DNA of 9,633 nt, from the NCBI GenBank assembly GCA_050735975.1, contig JBOHVS010000212.1, forward strand, positions 1 to 9,633, given 5' to 3'. Position 1 is the stretch's first letter; every line of letters begins with the position of its first letter. The notes under the pieces are model-generated. The model did not search any database. It was given only the letters and a program-made list of their open reading frames with translations, and was not told the origin of the DNA. Positions 1 through 6,131 of the stretch are shown in pieces. This DNA comes from DATMBL01 sp050735975 (GTDB taxonomy: Bacteria; Desulfobacterota; Binatia; UBA9968). The translations under genes and the position numbers were made by a program.

Positions 1-235
1 CCAATTCCTCGAAAACCACGGCACAATCCGTGGCGGACACTTCCGATCCACCGTACGGCTCGGGCAGCATCATACCGAGCCAGCCCAGCTCGGCGGCTTT
101 TTTTACGAGCTGGGGCTGGAAGGTTTCCTTATTTTTATACCACTGGGTCATCCGGTGCGCTGGCACTTCGGCTTTAACGAAGTCTGACGCCACCTTCTTA
201 AACATTTCTTGGGTTTCGGTGAGTGATAGGTCCAT
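1..235 (-). CDS. Acyl-CoA dehydrogenase, N-terminal part (runs off window)
   Basis: This is the first 78 codons of a flavin-dependent acyl-CoA dehydrogenase, which introduces a double bond alpha,beta to the CoA thioester. The rest lies beyond the left edge. The visible part is the N-terminal alpha-helical domain: it opens MDLSLTETQEMFKKVASDFV, followed by a helix ending AAELGWLGMMLPEPYGGS, the family's usual 'LG..g...PE.YGG' turn, and then a 'VFEEL' helix. The start is the ATG at 235-233. A GGAG at 245-242 sits 6 nt upstream and decides it. The gene lies 147 bp downstream of a second dehydrogenase on the same strand, and a heptad repeat array fills most of that gap. The FAD-binding and catalytic residues are outside the window, so substrate class cannot be judged. 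Confidence 0.9.
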   Translation of the reverse strand, partial: MDLSLTETQEMFKKVASDFVKAEVPAHRMTQWYKNKETFQPQLVKKAAELGWLGMMLPEPYGGSEVSATDCAVVFEEL

Positions 236-263
236 CTTTTTCTCCAAAAACCATGCGGCGGAA

Positions 264-379
264 GGCGTGAGGCGTGAAGCGTGAGAGTCTCGGGTCCAGG
301 GTCTCGGGTTTTCAGCTCGGGACTCGGAACGCGGGACGCGGAACACTTACTGTTGCCTGTAGCCCCTCGCCTGTTGCCT
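264..379. repeat. Diverged heptanucleotide tandem repeat array between two dehydrogenase genes
   Basis: Nearly the whole gap is made of 7-bp units in successive families. GGCGTGA, GGCGTGA, AGCGTGA occupy 264-284. GTCTCGG, GTCCAGG, GTCTCGG occupy 287-307. CTCGGGA, CTCGGAA, CGCGGGA, CGCGGAA occupy 316-343. GTTGCCT, GTAGCCC, CTCGCCT, GTTGCCT occupy 352-379. The last block ends 3 bp from the stop codon of the upstream dehydrogenase. The periodicity is visible by eye. Heptanucleotide short tandem repeats are known from intergenic regions of some cyanobacteria, but these unit sequences are not ones I recognise. The array would be transcribed within the leader of the partial dehydrogenase gene. Confidence 0.75.
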
Positions 380-382
380 TTC

Positions 383-1597
383 CTAATCCGTTTCAGGCGC
401 CTTTTCCTGGGTCGGCCGGCCTAAACCGAGTCGACGGGCGAAAATCAACCGGTCCGTATCCAAAGTACCGCCGCCGTGCAACTGCCCTGGTCCGGTGCGC
501 ACGGCGTACTCAAAATCCACCACTTCATGAACCGACAGATCTTGCACTAAAGCATCGGCGCCCATGATCTGCTGCAGTCGTTCGCCGTTGCGGAGCCGCA
601 TCATGCGCTGGTAATAGCGCTGCTGCGGGCCGCCATAAGGGTGTGGTTTTTTCGCGAAGCGGTGCCAGTAAATGCGCTGGTTGAAACGCCGGAGCGTGTT
701 GAGCTCGATCATCATGTCGGCGATAGTATCGCGCACCCTTGAGTCCTCGATAATCGGTTTGCCGTCCACGTGGGTATTGCGACAGTACTCGATGACGCGC
801 TCGATCAAGGGATCAACGCCGATTCTGCCGTCGCCGCCATGTTCAAGCTCCATGTGGGTGTTCGCGACTTTCCAGCCGTTGTTCTCGCCGCCGATCAGAT
901 ACTTGGCCGGTACCCGCACGTTATCGAAAAAGACCGCGTTTTTGATCCCCATCATGAGATACATGTGTTGAATCGTGATGCCGGGAAGATTCGCCGGGAT
1001 GTGTAGCCAGGCGAGATTTTCGTGACGCTTGCCTTTCGGGTCCGTGCACACCAAGGTCCAAAGATAATCCGGCGGCAAGTGATGGCCGACCATGACCTTT
1101 TGCCCATTGACGACATAATCGTTACCATCGCGGATCGCCTTTGTCTGGCAATTGGCGATATCGCTGCCGCCGTGCGGCTCGGTCAGCACCTGCCAAACAC
1201 AGACATCGGCGCGAGTAATCGGCGGGAGGAACTCACGCTTCTGCTCTTCCGTGCCCCACCTGATCAAAACCGGCGCAACAATACGCGCCAACGTGTAAAA
1301 CACATGCGAGAGGTTCAGGCCGTACTTGAAGAGTTCCGTCTCCAACACCATCTGGTGGTCTACGGTCAGCTCGGCGCCGCCATACTGGTTAGGGTACAGG
1401 GGAAACAACCAGCCCTTTTTCCCCAGCTTGTTGGCGAGAGTGCGGCGAAAACTATATTCCTCGTCGTTTTCCCGGGTGGACCAAGAAGCCGACCAGCGCA
1501 GATGCTCGTGACCCTTTATCTGTTCGGCCAACCAGGCGGCGACCTCTTTGCGGAATTCAACTACATGCGGTGGATCGGCTGATACATTGAAATCCAT
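383..1597 (-). CDS. Acyl-CoA dehydrogenase family protein (404 aa)
   Basis: A full-length flavoprotein of the acyl-CoA dehydrogenase family, which oxidises an acyl-CoA to the 2-enoyl-CoA and passes electrons to an electron-transfer flavoprotein. The N-terminal helical domain spans about residues 8-130, including GWLFPLYPNQYGG near 62-74. The middle beta domain has the FAD/substrate signature QVLTEPHGGSD (136-146) and DYVVNGQKVMV (160-170). The C-terminal helical domain ends GGGTLDTDRLIFARRLGLGR (375-394). The Glu that serves as base in medium-chain enzymes (Y-E-G-T) is replaced by Gly (H-G-G-G-T). E252, in a GWKVANTHMELEHGG segment (241-255), aligns by eye with the isovaleryl-/long-chain-type base on helix G. 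The start is an ATG with GGAG 5 nt upstream (1606-1603), and the stop is TAG. It follows a broken CoA transferase on the same strand and precedes another dehydrogenase. Substrate unknown. Confidence 0.9.
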   Translation of the reverse strand: MDFNVSADPPHVVEFRKEVAAWLAEQIKGHEHLRWSASWSTRENDEEYSFRRTLANKLGKKGWLFPLYPNQYGGAELTVDHQMVLETELFKYGLNLSHVFYTLARIVAPVLIRWGTEEQKREFLPPITRADVCVWQVLTEPHGGSDIANCQTKAIRDGNDYVVNGQKVMVGHHLPPDYLWTLVCTDPKGKRHENLAWLHIPANLPGITIQHMYLMMGIKNAVFFDNVRVPAKYLIGGENNGWKVANTHMELEHGGDGRIGVDPLIERVIEYCRNTHVDGKPIIEDSRVRDTIADMMIELNTLRRFNQRIYWHRFAKKPHPYGGPQQRYYQRMMRLRNGERLQQIMGADALVQDLSVHEVVDFEYAVRTGPGQLHGGGTLDTDRLIFARRLGLGRPTQEKAPETD

Positions 1598-1609
1598 AAC
1601 TTCTCCTAT

Positions 1610-1777
1610 CGCAACGTTGAAAAAGCCCCACCTGCTTCGTTGCGCTTGTCCGACTCGCCGACGTACTCCGAAGCAGGTTGAGGTTTAGGTTAAGGTTTAG
1701 CTCAATCTCAGCCTAAGCCTTAGCCTCAGCCTTCCGAAGTCGCGCGCCTCGCATTTGGGCTCTTTTTGAACGTTGCG
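1610..1777. repeat. Nested palindromic intergenic element (REP/MITE-like)
   Basis: Three inverted repeats are nested or adjacent here. The outer arms are CGCAACGTT (1610-1618) and AACGTTGCG (1769-1777). These extend inward through an A-tract/T-tract and GCCC/GGGC to about 1629 and 1757, with one mismatch and a one-base bulge. Inside, ACCTGCTTCG (1630-1639) pairs perfectly with CGAAGCAGGT (1669-1678). A hexamer array palindrome occupies 1676-1734. No ORF or transposase is present, so if mobile the element would be non-autonomous. It ends 4 bp upstream of the dehydrogenase Shine-Dalgarno sequence (1603-1606). The body resembles from memory dispersed intergenic repeats of deltaproteobacterial-type genomes (TTGCGC near the start, GCGCGCCTCGC and T-tract-GAACGTT near the end). 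That resemblance was not verified. Confidence 0.65.
1676..1734. repeat. Hexanucleotide array forming a wobble-paired hairpin
   Basis: The core of the nested element reads as 6-bp units: GGTTGA, GGTTTA, GGTTAA, GGTTTA (1676-1699), an 11-bp spacer GCTCAATCTCA (1700-1710), then GCCTAA, GCCTTA, GCCTCA, GCCTTC (1711-1734). The first half is near-complementary to the second (1676-1700 against 1707-1731). Where the left unit has GGTT the right has AGCC, so each unit gives two G-C pairs, one T.G and one T-A. Three T/T, A/A or T/C mismatches remain. As plus-strand RNA this is a long stem with regular G.U pairs. As minus-strand RNA the wobble positions become A/C mismatches. Confidence 0.7.
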
Positions 1778-1815
1778 CATGAAATTAGCCTCAAAGAAAA
1801 CAATGACGGGTTTCT

Positions 1816-2221
1816 CTAAATTACTCGGTTCGTACGCAGTTCTTTGATCGCGTTATTGTCGAACTCCAGCCGCCCGAGTATCTCTTCCGTGTGTTCGCCC
1901 AGCAACGGCGCCGGCCGGAAGAACTGCGGCGGTGTGTCCGAGAGATTAATCGGACTGCCGATCAGGTTGGTGGCGCCCATCTTCGGATGGCTGATCTGCC
2001 TGGGAATTCCTATGTGCTTAACCTGCGGATCCTCAAATACTTCACGAATAGTGTTGATTGGAGCGTTAGGGACGCCGTTGGCGTCCAATCGTTCCAACCA
2101 ATATTCGCGCGGTTGCTTGCGAAATTCTTCTGCTAAGATTTTGACGATCTCGTAATGGCGCTCCGGCGACATGGCCACTAATATCAACGGCGATCGTTTC
2201 TTCAAGTGCTCCGGTTATCAT
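1816..2221 (-). pseudogene. CaiB/BaiF family III CoA transferase, internally deleted and frameshifted
   Basis: A remnant of a family III CoA transferase, whose intact members are about 390-400 residues and move CoA between acyl groups. The C-terminal 113 or so residues are clear, ending at 1816: an EYWLERLDANGVPNAPINTI segment, EVFEDPQVKHIGI, and LLGEHTEEIL. They align without large gaps to the last 113 residues of the intact paralogue at 6132-7307. In another frame, starting at the ATG at 2221, the DNA encodes GALEETIAVDISGHVAGAP, which matches the paralogue's N-terminus (GVLAGIRVLELGNFISGPY) residue for residue in pattern. The two pieces meet near 2156-2170. About 255 codons, including the catalytic Asp region, are missing. 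The C-terminal frame could start at a TTG at 2205 and give 129 residues, but an in-frame TAA lies four codons upstream, and such a product would lack the active site. Probably nonfunctional. Confidence 0.8.
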
Positions 2222-2296
2222 TTCAGATTACCCTAAGCGGGCAATGAGAATTCACTTACTCCAACGACAGGCTATTGTCTACGCCTGATCCAAGCG

Positions 2297-4435
2297 CTAA
2301 CGTTTAGTTTCGCCGTCACGTGTCACCAGCAATGCGTCAACAGCGAATGCTCCTTGACCCTGGGGCAGAACCATAACTGGATTGAGATCGAATTCGAGGA
2401 TCTTATCGCGCAGATCGTACGCCAGCCATGAGAGCCGAGCAGCCATGTCTGAGAGCGCGTCAACATCGGCCGGTGGACCGCCGCGCGCGCCGGCGAAAAG
2501 TGCCCGACCTTTGAGAGCTTCAAATGCCCGCCGGGCTTCGGCTGCTGTGATCGGCGGGATCCGTAGCGCAACATCCTTCAGAATTTCGACGAATATACCA
2601 CCGAGCCCCATTACCAGGCTCGGTCCAAGCTGCTCGTCGCGTGAGACGCCGATCAGACACTCGACGCCTCTCAACTGTTTCTGTACCAAGACGCCTTCGA
2701 TGATCGCGTCAGGCTTGGCCGACCGGACGCATGCCATCATCTCCACGTAAGCTTTCTCCACGGCGCCGCGGTCTTCTAGGCCGGTCCGGAGTGCCCCAAG
2801 CTCGGTCTTGTGGGGAATATCGACAGACGCGACTTTAAGCACGCACGGATAACCGACGTTTTCCGCGGCTCGTGCCGCCTCCTGCGCAGACTGCGCCATC
2901 AACGCGGGGGCCAGCCGAATGCCGTAAGTTTGAAGCAACTTCTCCGTCGCGCCGTAAGCCAGAACACCGCTTCCTAATTGAGGTAGATCCGGCGCCGGCC
3001 CCGAACGAGTCGCTGGTGTGAATCGGCCCTCGGTCCGGTCGCGCTCGTTTTTTCGCAGCCGGCTCAAGGCGCGCAATGATTTGCGGTAATCGCCGGTAAA
3101 CGTCAACCCTAGCCGGTTAAGGCGCTCGTGCCAGACTTCACTGACCGGTTCCGTGGCGCGCGTCAGGACGAATACCCGCTTGTCGTTGGCGCCGCCTAGA
3201 TCGGCAATCCTTTGGTAAAGCTTTTCTGAACCCGGGGTGATCGTTTCAGGGAGGTTGAGTCTAACGCCAATATCGTCGATGTTCCGTTCCTGAAAGAAGC
3301 TTTCCAAACAGCGGTCAAAGGCTTCGCTATTTTGACGCTGCAGATCTTCGACATCGAGCGGGTTGCCCAATAAGGTAGGCTTATCGAGGCTTGCCACCAG
3401 CACCTGCTGCGTCTCCGGGCTTAGCTCGGGCACGGGAACGCCCTCCTGATCGGCGATGTCGCAAAGCAAGGTGCAGTCGCCGCCGGATATCGTGATCAGT
3501 CCGACTCCCCGGTCATGCTTATCGGGCCGGAGCTTCGCGCCGGCAAATAGAGCGATCGTATCGATGAGATCATCCAGGTCGTGGACCATAACGGCACCGT
3601 GCTGTTCGAAGAATGCGTCCCACGCGGCGGCGGAACCGGCAAGCTGGCCCGTGTGGGCGATGACGTTTCGCTTCGCGCGTTCGGTTCGGCCCGCGCGAAG
3701 CACTAAAACAGCCTTACCGTTGGCGACGGCGCGGTCCAGTGCCACGGCAAAACGTTGCGGCTCCTTGGGCGCGGCTTCGATATAGGTTGCGATCACGTCG
3801 ATCTCCGGACAGACCGCCTGATAGTCGAGATAGTCAGCCGAGTTGAGCACGACCTCGTTGCCGCCGCTCGCGCATACGTGAAATCCGAGGCCGCGCTTAG
3901 CGCCTGCCATCATCAGCAGATTCATCATGCCGCTGCTCTGGAAAATGCAGCCGACGTTGCCGGGGCGCAGCGACTTCGGCAGCTCGCCGCCCCAAATCCC
4001 CAGTTTCGCCCGCATGGAAACAAAACCCATGCAGTTGGGGCCGAGCAGCTTGAGCCCCGCCGTTTTCGCAGCGTCTGTCAGTTGTTGTTGCAATTGTTTT
4101 CCCGTATCGCCTCCCTCAGCAAAACCGTCGGCGAAAATAACTCCCGCCTGCACACCTTTTTTACCCGCCTCCTCCACGATCGAGACAACGGTCTTGTTGT
4201 TGACTGCGATCACCGCCAACGGGATTTCACCCGGCACATCGAGAATGCTCGGATACGCTTTCAATCCAAAGACCTCCGGCCGGCCGGGGTTTATGGGGAT
4301 GATTCCGGACGGGTCAAAACCCAGGTTCTGCAAGTTTTTGAAGATGTTCGCGGCATAATGATTGCGCTCGCTGGCGCCGATAATTGCGAGCCGGTCCGCT
4401 TCGAACAGCGAGGCCAAGGGTCGATGGTCCGACAA
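2297..4435 (-). CDS. NDP-forming acyl-CoA synthetase (fused alpha-beta, acetate--CoA ligase family)
   Basis: A single-chain 712-residue enzyme of the ADP-forming acetyl-CoA synthetase/succinyl-CoA ligase superfamily. It interconverts an acid, CoA and ATP with acyl-CoA, ADP and phosphate through phosphohistidine steps. Domain order by eye is: CoA-binding Rossmann domain (about 8-140, with AIIGAS at 17-22 and GPNCMG at 132-137), succinyl-CoA-ligase-like domains (about 155-450), and an ATP-grasp domain (about 490-705). The expected catalytic His of the alpha part is H261 in AHTGQLAGS. The second His of the beta part is H542 in IPHKTELGAL. The ATP-grasp C-terminus has the usual EFDLNPVMV (681-689). 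The start is TTG at 4435-4433. No in-frame ATG occurs before residue 136, and a strong GGAGG lies 5 nt upstream. It sits between MmgE/PrpD and the CoA transferase remnant on the same strand, suggesting it activates the pathway's carboxylic acid. Acid specificity cannot be told. Confidence 0.92.
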   Translation of the reverse strand: MSDHRPLASLFEADRLAIIGASERNHYAANIFKNLQNLGFDPSGIIPINPGRPEVFGLKAYPSILDVPGEIPLAVIAVNNKTVVSIVEEAGKKGVQAGVIFADGFAEGGDTGKQLQQQLTDAAKTAGLKLLGPNCMGFVSMRAKLGIWGGELPKSLRPGNVGCIFQSSGMMNLLMMAGAKRGLGFHVCASGGNEVVLNSADYLDYQAVCPEIDVIATYIEAAPKEPQRFAVALDRAVANGKAVLVLRAGRTERAKRNVIAHTGQLAGSAAAWDAFFEQHGAVMVHDLDDLIDTIALFAGAKLRPDKHDRGVGLITISGGDCTLLCDIADQEGVPVPELSPETQQVLVASLDKPTLLGNPLDVEDLQRQNSEAFDRCLESFFQERNIDDIGVRLNLPETITPGSEKLYQRIADLGGANDKRVFVLTRATEPVSEVWHERLNRLGLTFTGDYRKSLRALSRLRKNERDRTEGRFTPATRSGPAPDLPQLGSGVLAYGATEKLLQTYGIRLAPALMAQSAQEAARAAENVGYPCVLKVASVDIPHKTELGALRTGLEDRGAVEKAYVEMMACVRSAKPDAIIEGVLVQKQLRGVECLIGVSRDEQLGPSLVMGLGGIFVEILKDVALRIPPITAAEARRAFEALKGRALFAGARGGPPADVDALSDMAARLSWLAYDLRDKILEFDLNPVMVLPQGQGAFAVDALLVTRDGETKR

Positions 4436-4440
4436 ACTAA

Positions 4441-4445
4441 CCTCC
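4441..4445 (-). promoter_or_regulatory. Shine-Dalgarno GGAGG deciding a TTG start
   Basis: On the minus strand GGAGG is followed by TTAGT and then TTG TCG GAC. The 5-nt spacing and perfect match are the reason for starting the acyl-CoA synthetase at a TTG codon. The next in-frame Met would remove the CoA-binding domain. Confidence 0.8.
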
Positions 4446-4571
4446 GGGAGAAGTAAAGACAGGAATCCCTGATTCGAATTTTTGACTTATCTCAGTTAAA
4501 AATGGATGTCCAACGCTCAAAGGCTTGATTTCCCGATGTCATTCGCCAATCCGAAAAATTTCATGCCGGAG

Positions 4572-4592
4572 ATCCTTAGCTACGCTCAGGAT
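4572..4592. repeat. Small REP-like hairpin
   Basis: ATCCTTAGC (4572-4580), loop TAC, GCTCAGGAT (4584-4592): a 9-bp stem with one mismatch in the 192-bp gap between MmgE/PrpD and the synthetase. The wording 'gagatccttcgct...ctcaggatgac' is one I associate with widespread dispersed intergenic repeats of environmental bacteria. This copy looks like a worn example. The rest of the gap shows no ORF or obvious promoter. Confidence 0.5.
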
Positions 4593-4627
4593 GACCTCGT
4601 CGCAGGCTATGAAAGACGATGCGATGA

Positions 4628-5995
4628 TTATTTGGGTGTGAGTAGATCGACAAGTTCCCGCACGTTGCCGATCAATTCGAGATTCTTCACGGCATTGACG
4701 AGCGCCTCCGACTGTTGGTCGGAAATAGCGCTCCGGGCGTTGCTGCGGAATTTATCCAGGACTTCCTCTTCCGTCAGCGGATTCTCCGGATGGCCTCTGG
4801 CGATCGTCGCGGTGTGGCTGAAGCGGGTGCCGTCCTGTAGCTCGACGCTCACGGGACAGTAAGTTCCCGGCTCGGGAATGGTTTCGTCCACGATGACTTT
4901 AACTTTGCCCAGCGCTTCTTGAACCTCCGGCGTGTTGGCTTTCGCGTCCGTAAAAGTGTCGATTTCCAGTTTGCCGTCCAACATGCACAGTGCGGCCACG
5001 TAATTGATCGCGAATTTCCCGCGCAGGCCGGTCTTGACCTCCGCATGATAGTGGCGCTCATAACGGAGCGGCGGGATGCTGACTTCGATTTTGGCGACAT
5101 CAGCGTAACGGATGCTGTGCCGGTGCTTGAGATGAAGCGCCGCGTCTGCTGCAAGAAATTGCGGCGCGCTGCAAGGGTGGAGTTTAAGCCCGAGTCCGGG
5201 GGACTCCAGGAAGTAAGGTTTGCCAATGCCGTTAATCATTTTCTCATAGTCGCAAGTCCCCGGGCCGAAGAAGGTGTCACAGAAGCCTCTTGGAGCTTCG
5301 ATAATGCCGGCATCGGCCGTGAACCCCTGACCAGCCAATAAAACTGCCTCGACGCCGTGGCGCGCGGCGTTGCCGGCGTGAAATGGCTTTACCATCGATC
5401 CTTGTTGGCGATGGATGCCGCCCAAGCCTGAGGCGGTGACGCCGAAGGCAGCTTTGATCTTCCCCGGGTCGAGACGAAGCAGGCTGGCACAGGCAACAGC
5501 GGCGCCAATGCCGCCCCACACAGGGGTGCTGTGGAAGCCCCGCTCTTGAAGATTGGGCGCCGCGCCGGCGATCCGGGTCAAAACCTCGATTCCGAGCACG
5601 TAGCCCTTCAGGAGATCTTGTCCAGACGCGCCTATATCTTCGCCCAGACTTAGCGCCGCGGCAGTCACCATGCTGGTGGGATGCCCGGCGTGGATGAAAG
5701 CGTCCCAGTCGTCGTAGTCGAGCGCGTGGGCCAATAAGCCATTGGTGAAGGCGGCCATGGGGACGGACGCTCGCGAAGCGGTTCCCCATATCGAGACTTG
5801 CGGTTTACTGCCCATGTGTGCGCAATAGTCAAAAGCGATGGTGGCAACCGGTGTGGAAACCGCGGCCAACGCGGCGCCCAAAGTGTCGAGGATGTGCAGC
5901 TTGGCATTGGCGAGAGCTTTCTCGGAGATAGTCGAGTAATCGGTCTCGGCAACAAAGCGGGCGAAGATATCGGTCACGGGCGGGGGCCTGCTCAT
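4628..5995 (-). CDS. MmgE/PrpD family protein (455 aa)
   Basis: A full-length member of the MmgE/PrpD fold, which includes 2-methylcitrate dehydratase, cis-aconitate decarboxylase and iminodisuccinate epimerase; the specific reaction here is unknown. Family landmarks are: the N-terminal helix LHILDTLGAALAA (33-45), HALDYDDWDAFIHAGHPTS (90-108) corresponding to the family's HALDFDD..H.gHPs stretch, the Gly/Ala-rich helix GGIGAAVACASLLRLDPGKI (161-180), and VKPFHAGNAARHGVEAVLLA (202-221), where the Lys and His line the active site in studied relatives. The C-terminal lid domain follows from about residue 270. The start ATG at 5995 has AAGGA (6008-6004) 8 nt upstream. It is the first gene of the minus-strand block and diverges from an intact CoA transferase across 136 bp, so the two may share a control region. 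It probably acts on a CoA-derived or free hydroxy/polycarboxylic acid (inference). Confidence 0.9.
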   Translation of the reverse strand: MSRPPPVTDIFARFVAETDYSTISEKALANAKLHILDTLGAALAAVSTPVATIAFDYCAHMGSKPQVSIWGTASRASVPMAAFTNGLLAHALDYDDWDAFIHAGHPTSMVTAAALSLGEDIGASGQDLLKGYVLGIEVLTRIAGAAPNLQERGFHSTPVWGGIGAAVACASLLRLDPGKIKAAFGVTASGLGGIHRQQGSMVKPFHAGNAARHGVEAVLLAGQGFTADAGIIEAPRGFCDTFFGPGTCDYEKMINGIGKPYFLESPGLGLKLHPCSAPQFLAADAALHLKHRHSIRYADVAKIEVSIPPLRYERHYHAEVKTGLRGKFAINYVAALCMLDGKLEIDTFTDAKANTPEVQEALGKVKVIVDETIPEPGTYCPVSVELQDGTRFSHTATIARGHPENPLTEEEVLDKFRSNARSAISDQQSEALVNAVKNLELIGNVRELVDLLTPK

Positions 5996-6131
5996 CTCGG
6001 TCTTCCTTTCGGGCCGGCAGTTTTGGTAACTCCACTATCTGAATTGGGCGCGCGTGTCTATGTGTGATAAGAAGAAGGCGGCAGGCAAAGGGCACCGGGC
6101 AATAGTAAAAATAACCAAGGAGAGCAGAAGG

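Noticed and set aside
264..379. CRISPR array or direct-repeat cassette.
   Set aside because: The repeats are 7 bp with no spacers of uniform length, and no cas genes are present.
1022..1582. A 186-residue plus-strand open frame opposite the acyl-CoA dehydrogenase.
   Set aside because: It is a third-frame shadow of a strongly conserved flavoprotein; no domain is visible.
1676..1734. Telomere-like repeat (GGTTTA units).
   Set aside because: The units are degenerate, few, internal and turned back as a palindrome in the middle of a bacterial gene block; nothing suggests a replicon end.
2156..2296. Rest of the CoA transferase middle domain hidden in another frame.
   Set aside because: Only the N-terminal 20 or so residues are recoverable; the 75 bp further upstream to the synthetase stop shows no further family similarity in any minus-strand frame.
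3755..4456. A 233-residue plus-strand open frame opposite the acyl-CoA synthetase.
   Set aside because: It is a shadow of the synthetase, whose domains and catalytic histidines are clear. The antisense product has no family resemblance.
5277..5789. A 170-residue minus-strand frame overlapping MmgE/PrpD.
   Set aside because: It is an Arg-rich out-of-frame reading of the same strand and has no motif.
6054..6131. Upstream start for the CoA transferase adding 26 residues.
   Set aside because: The added part is Lys/Arg-rich without family match, and a good AGGAG precedes the ATG at 6132.
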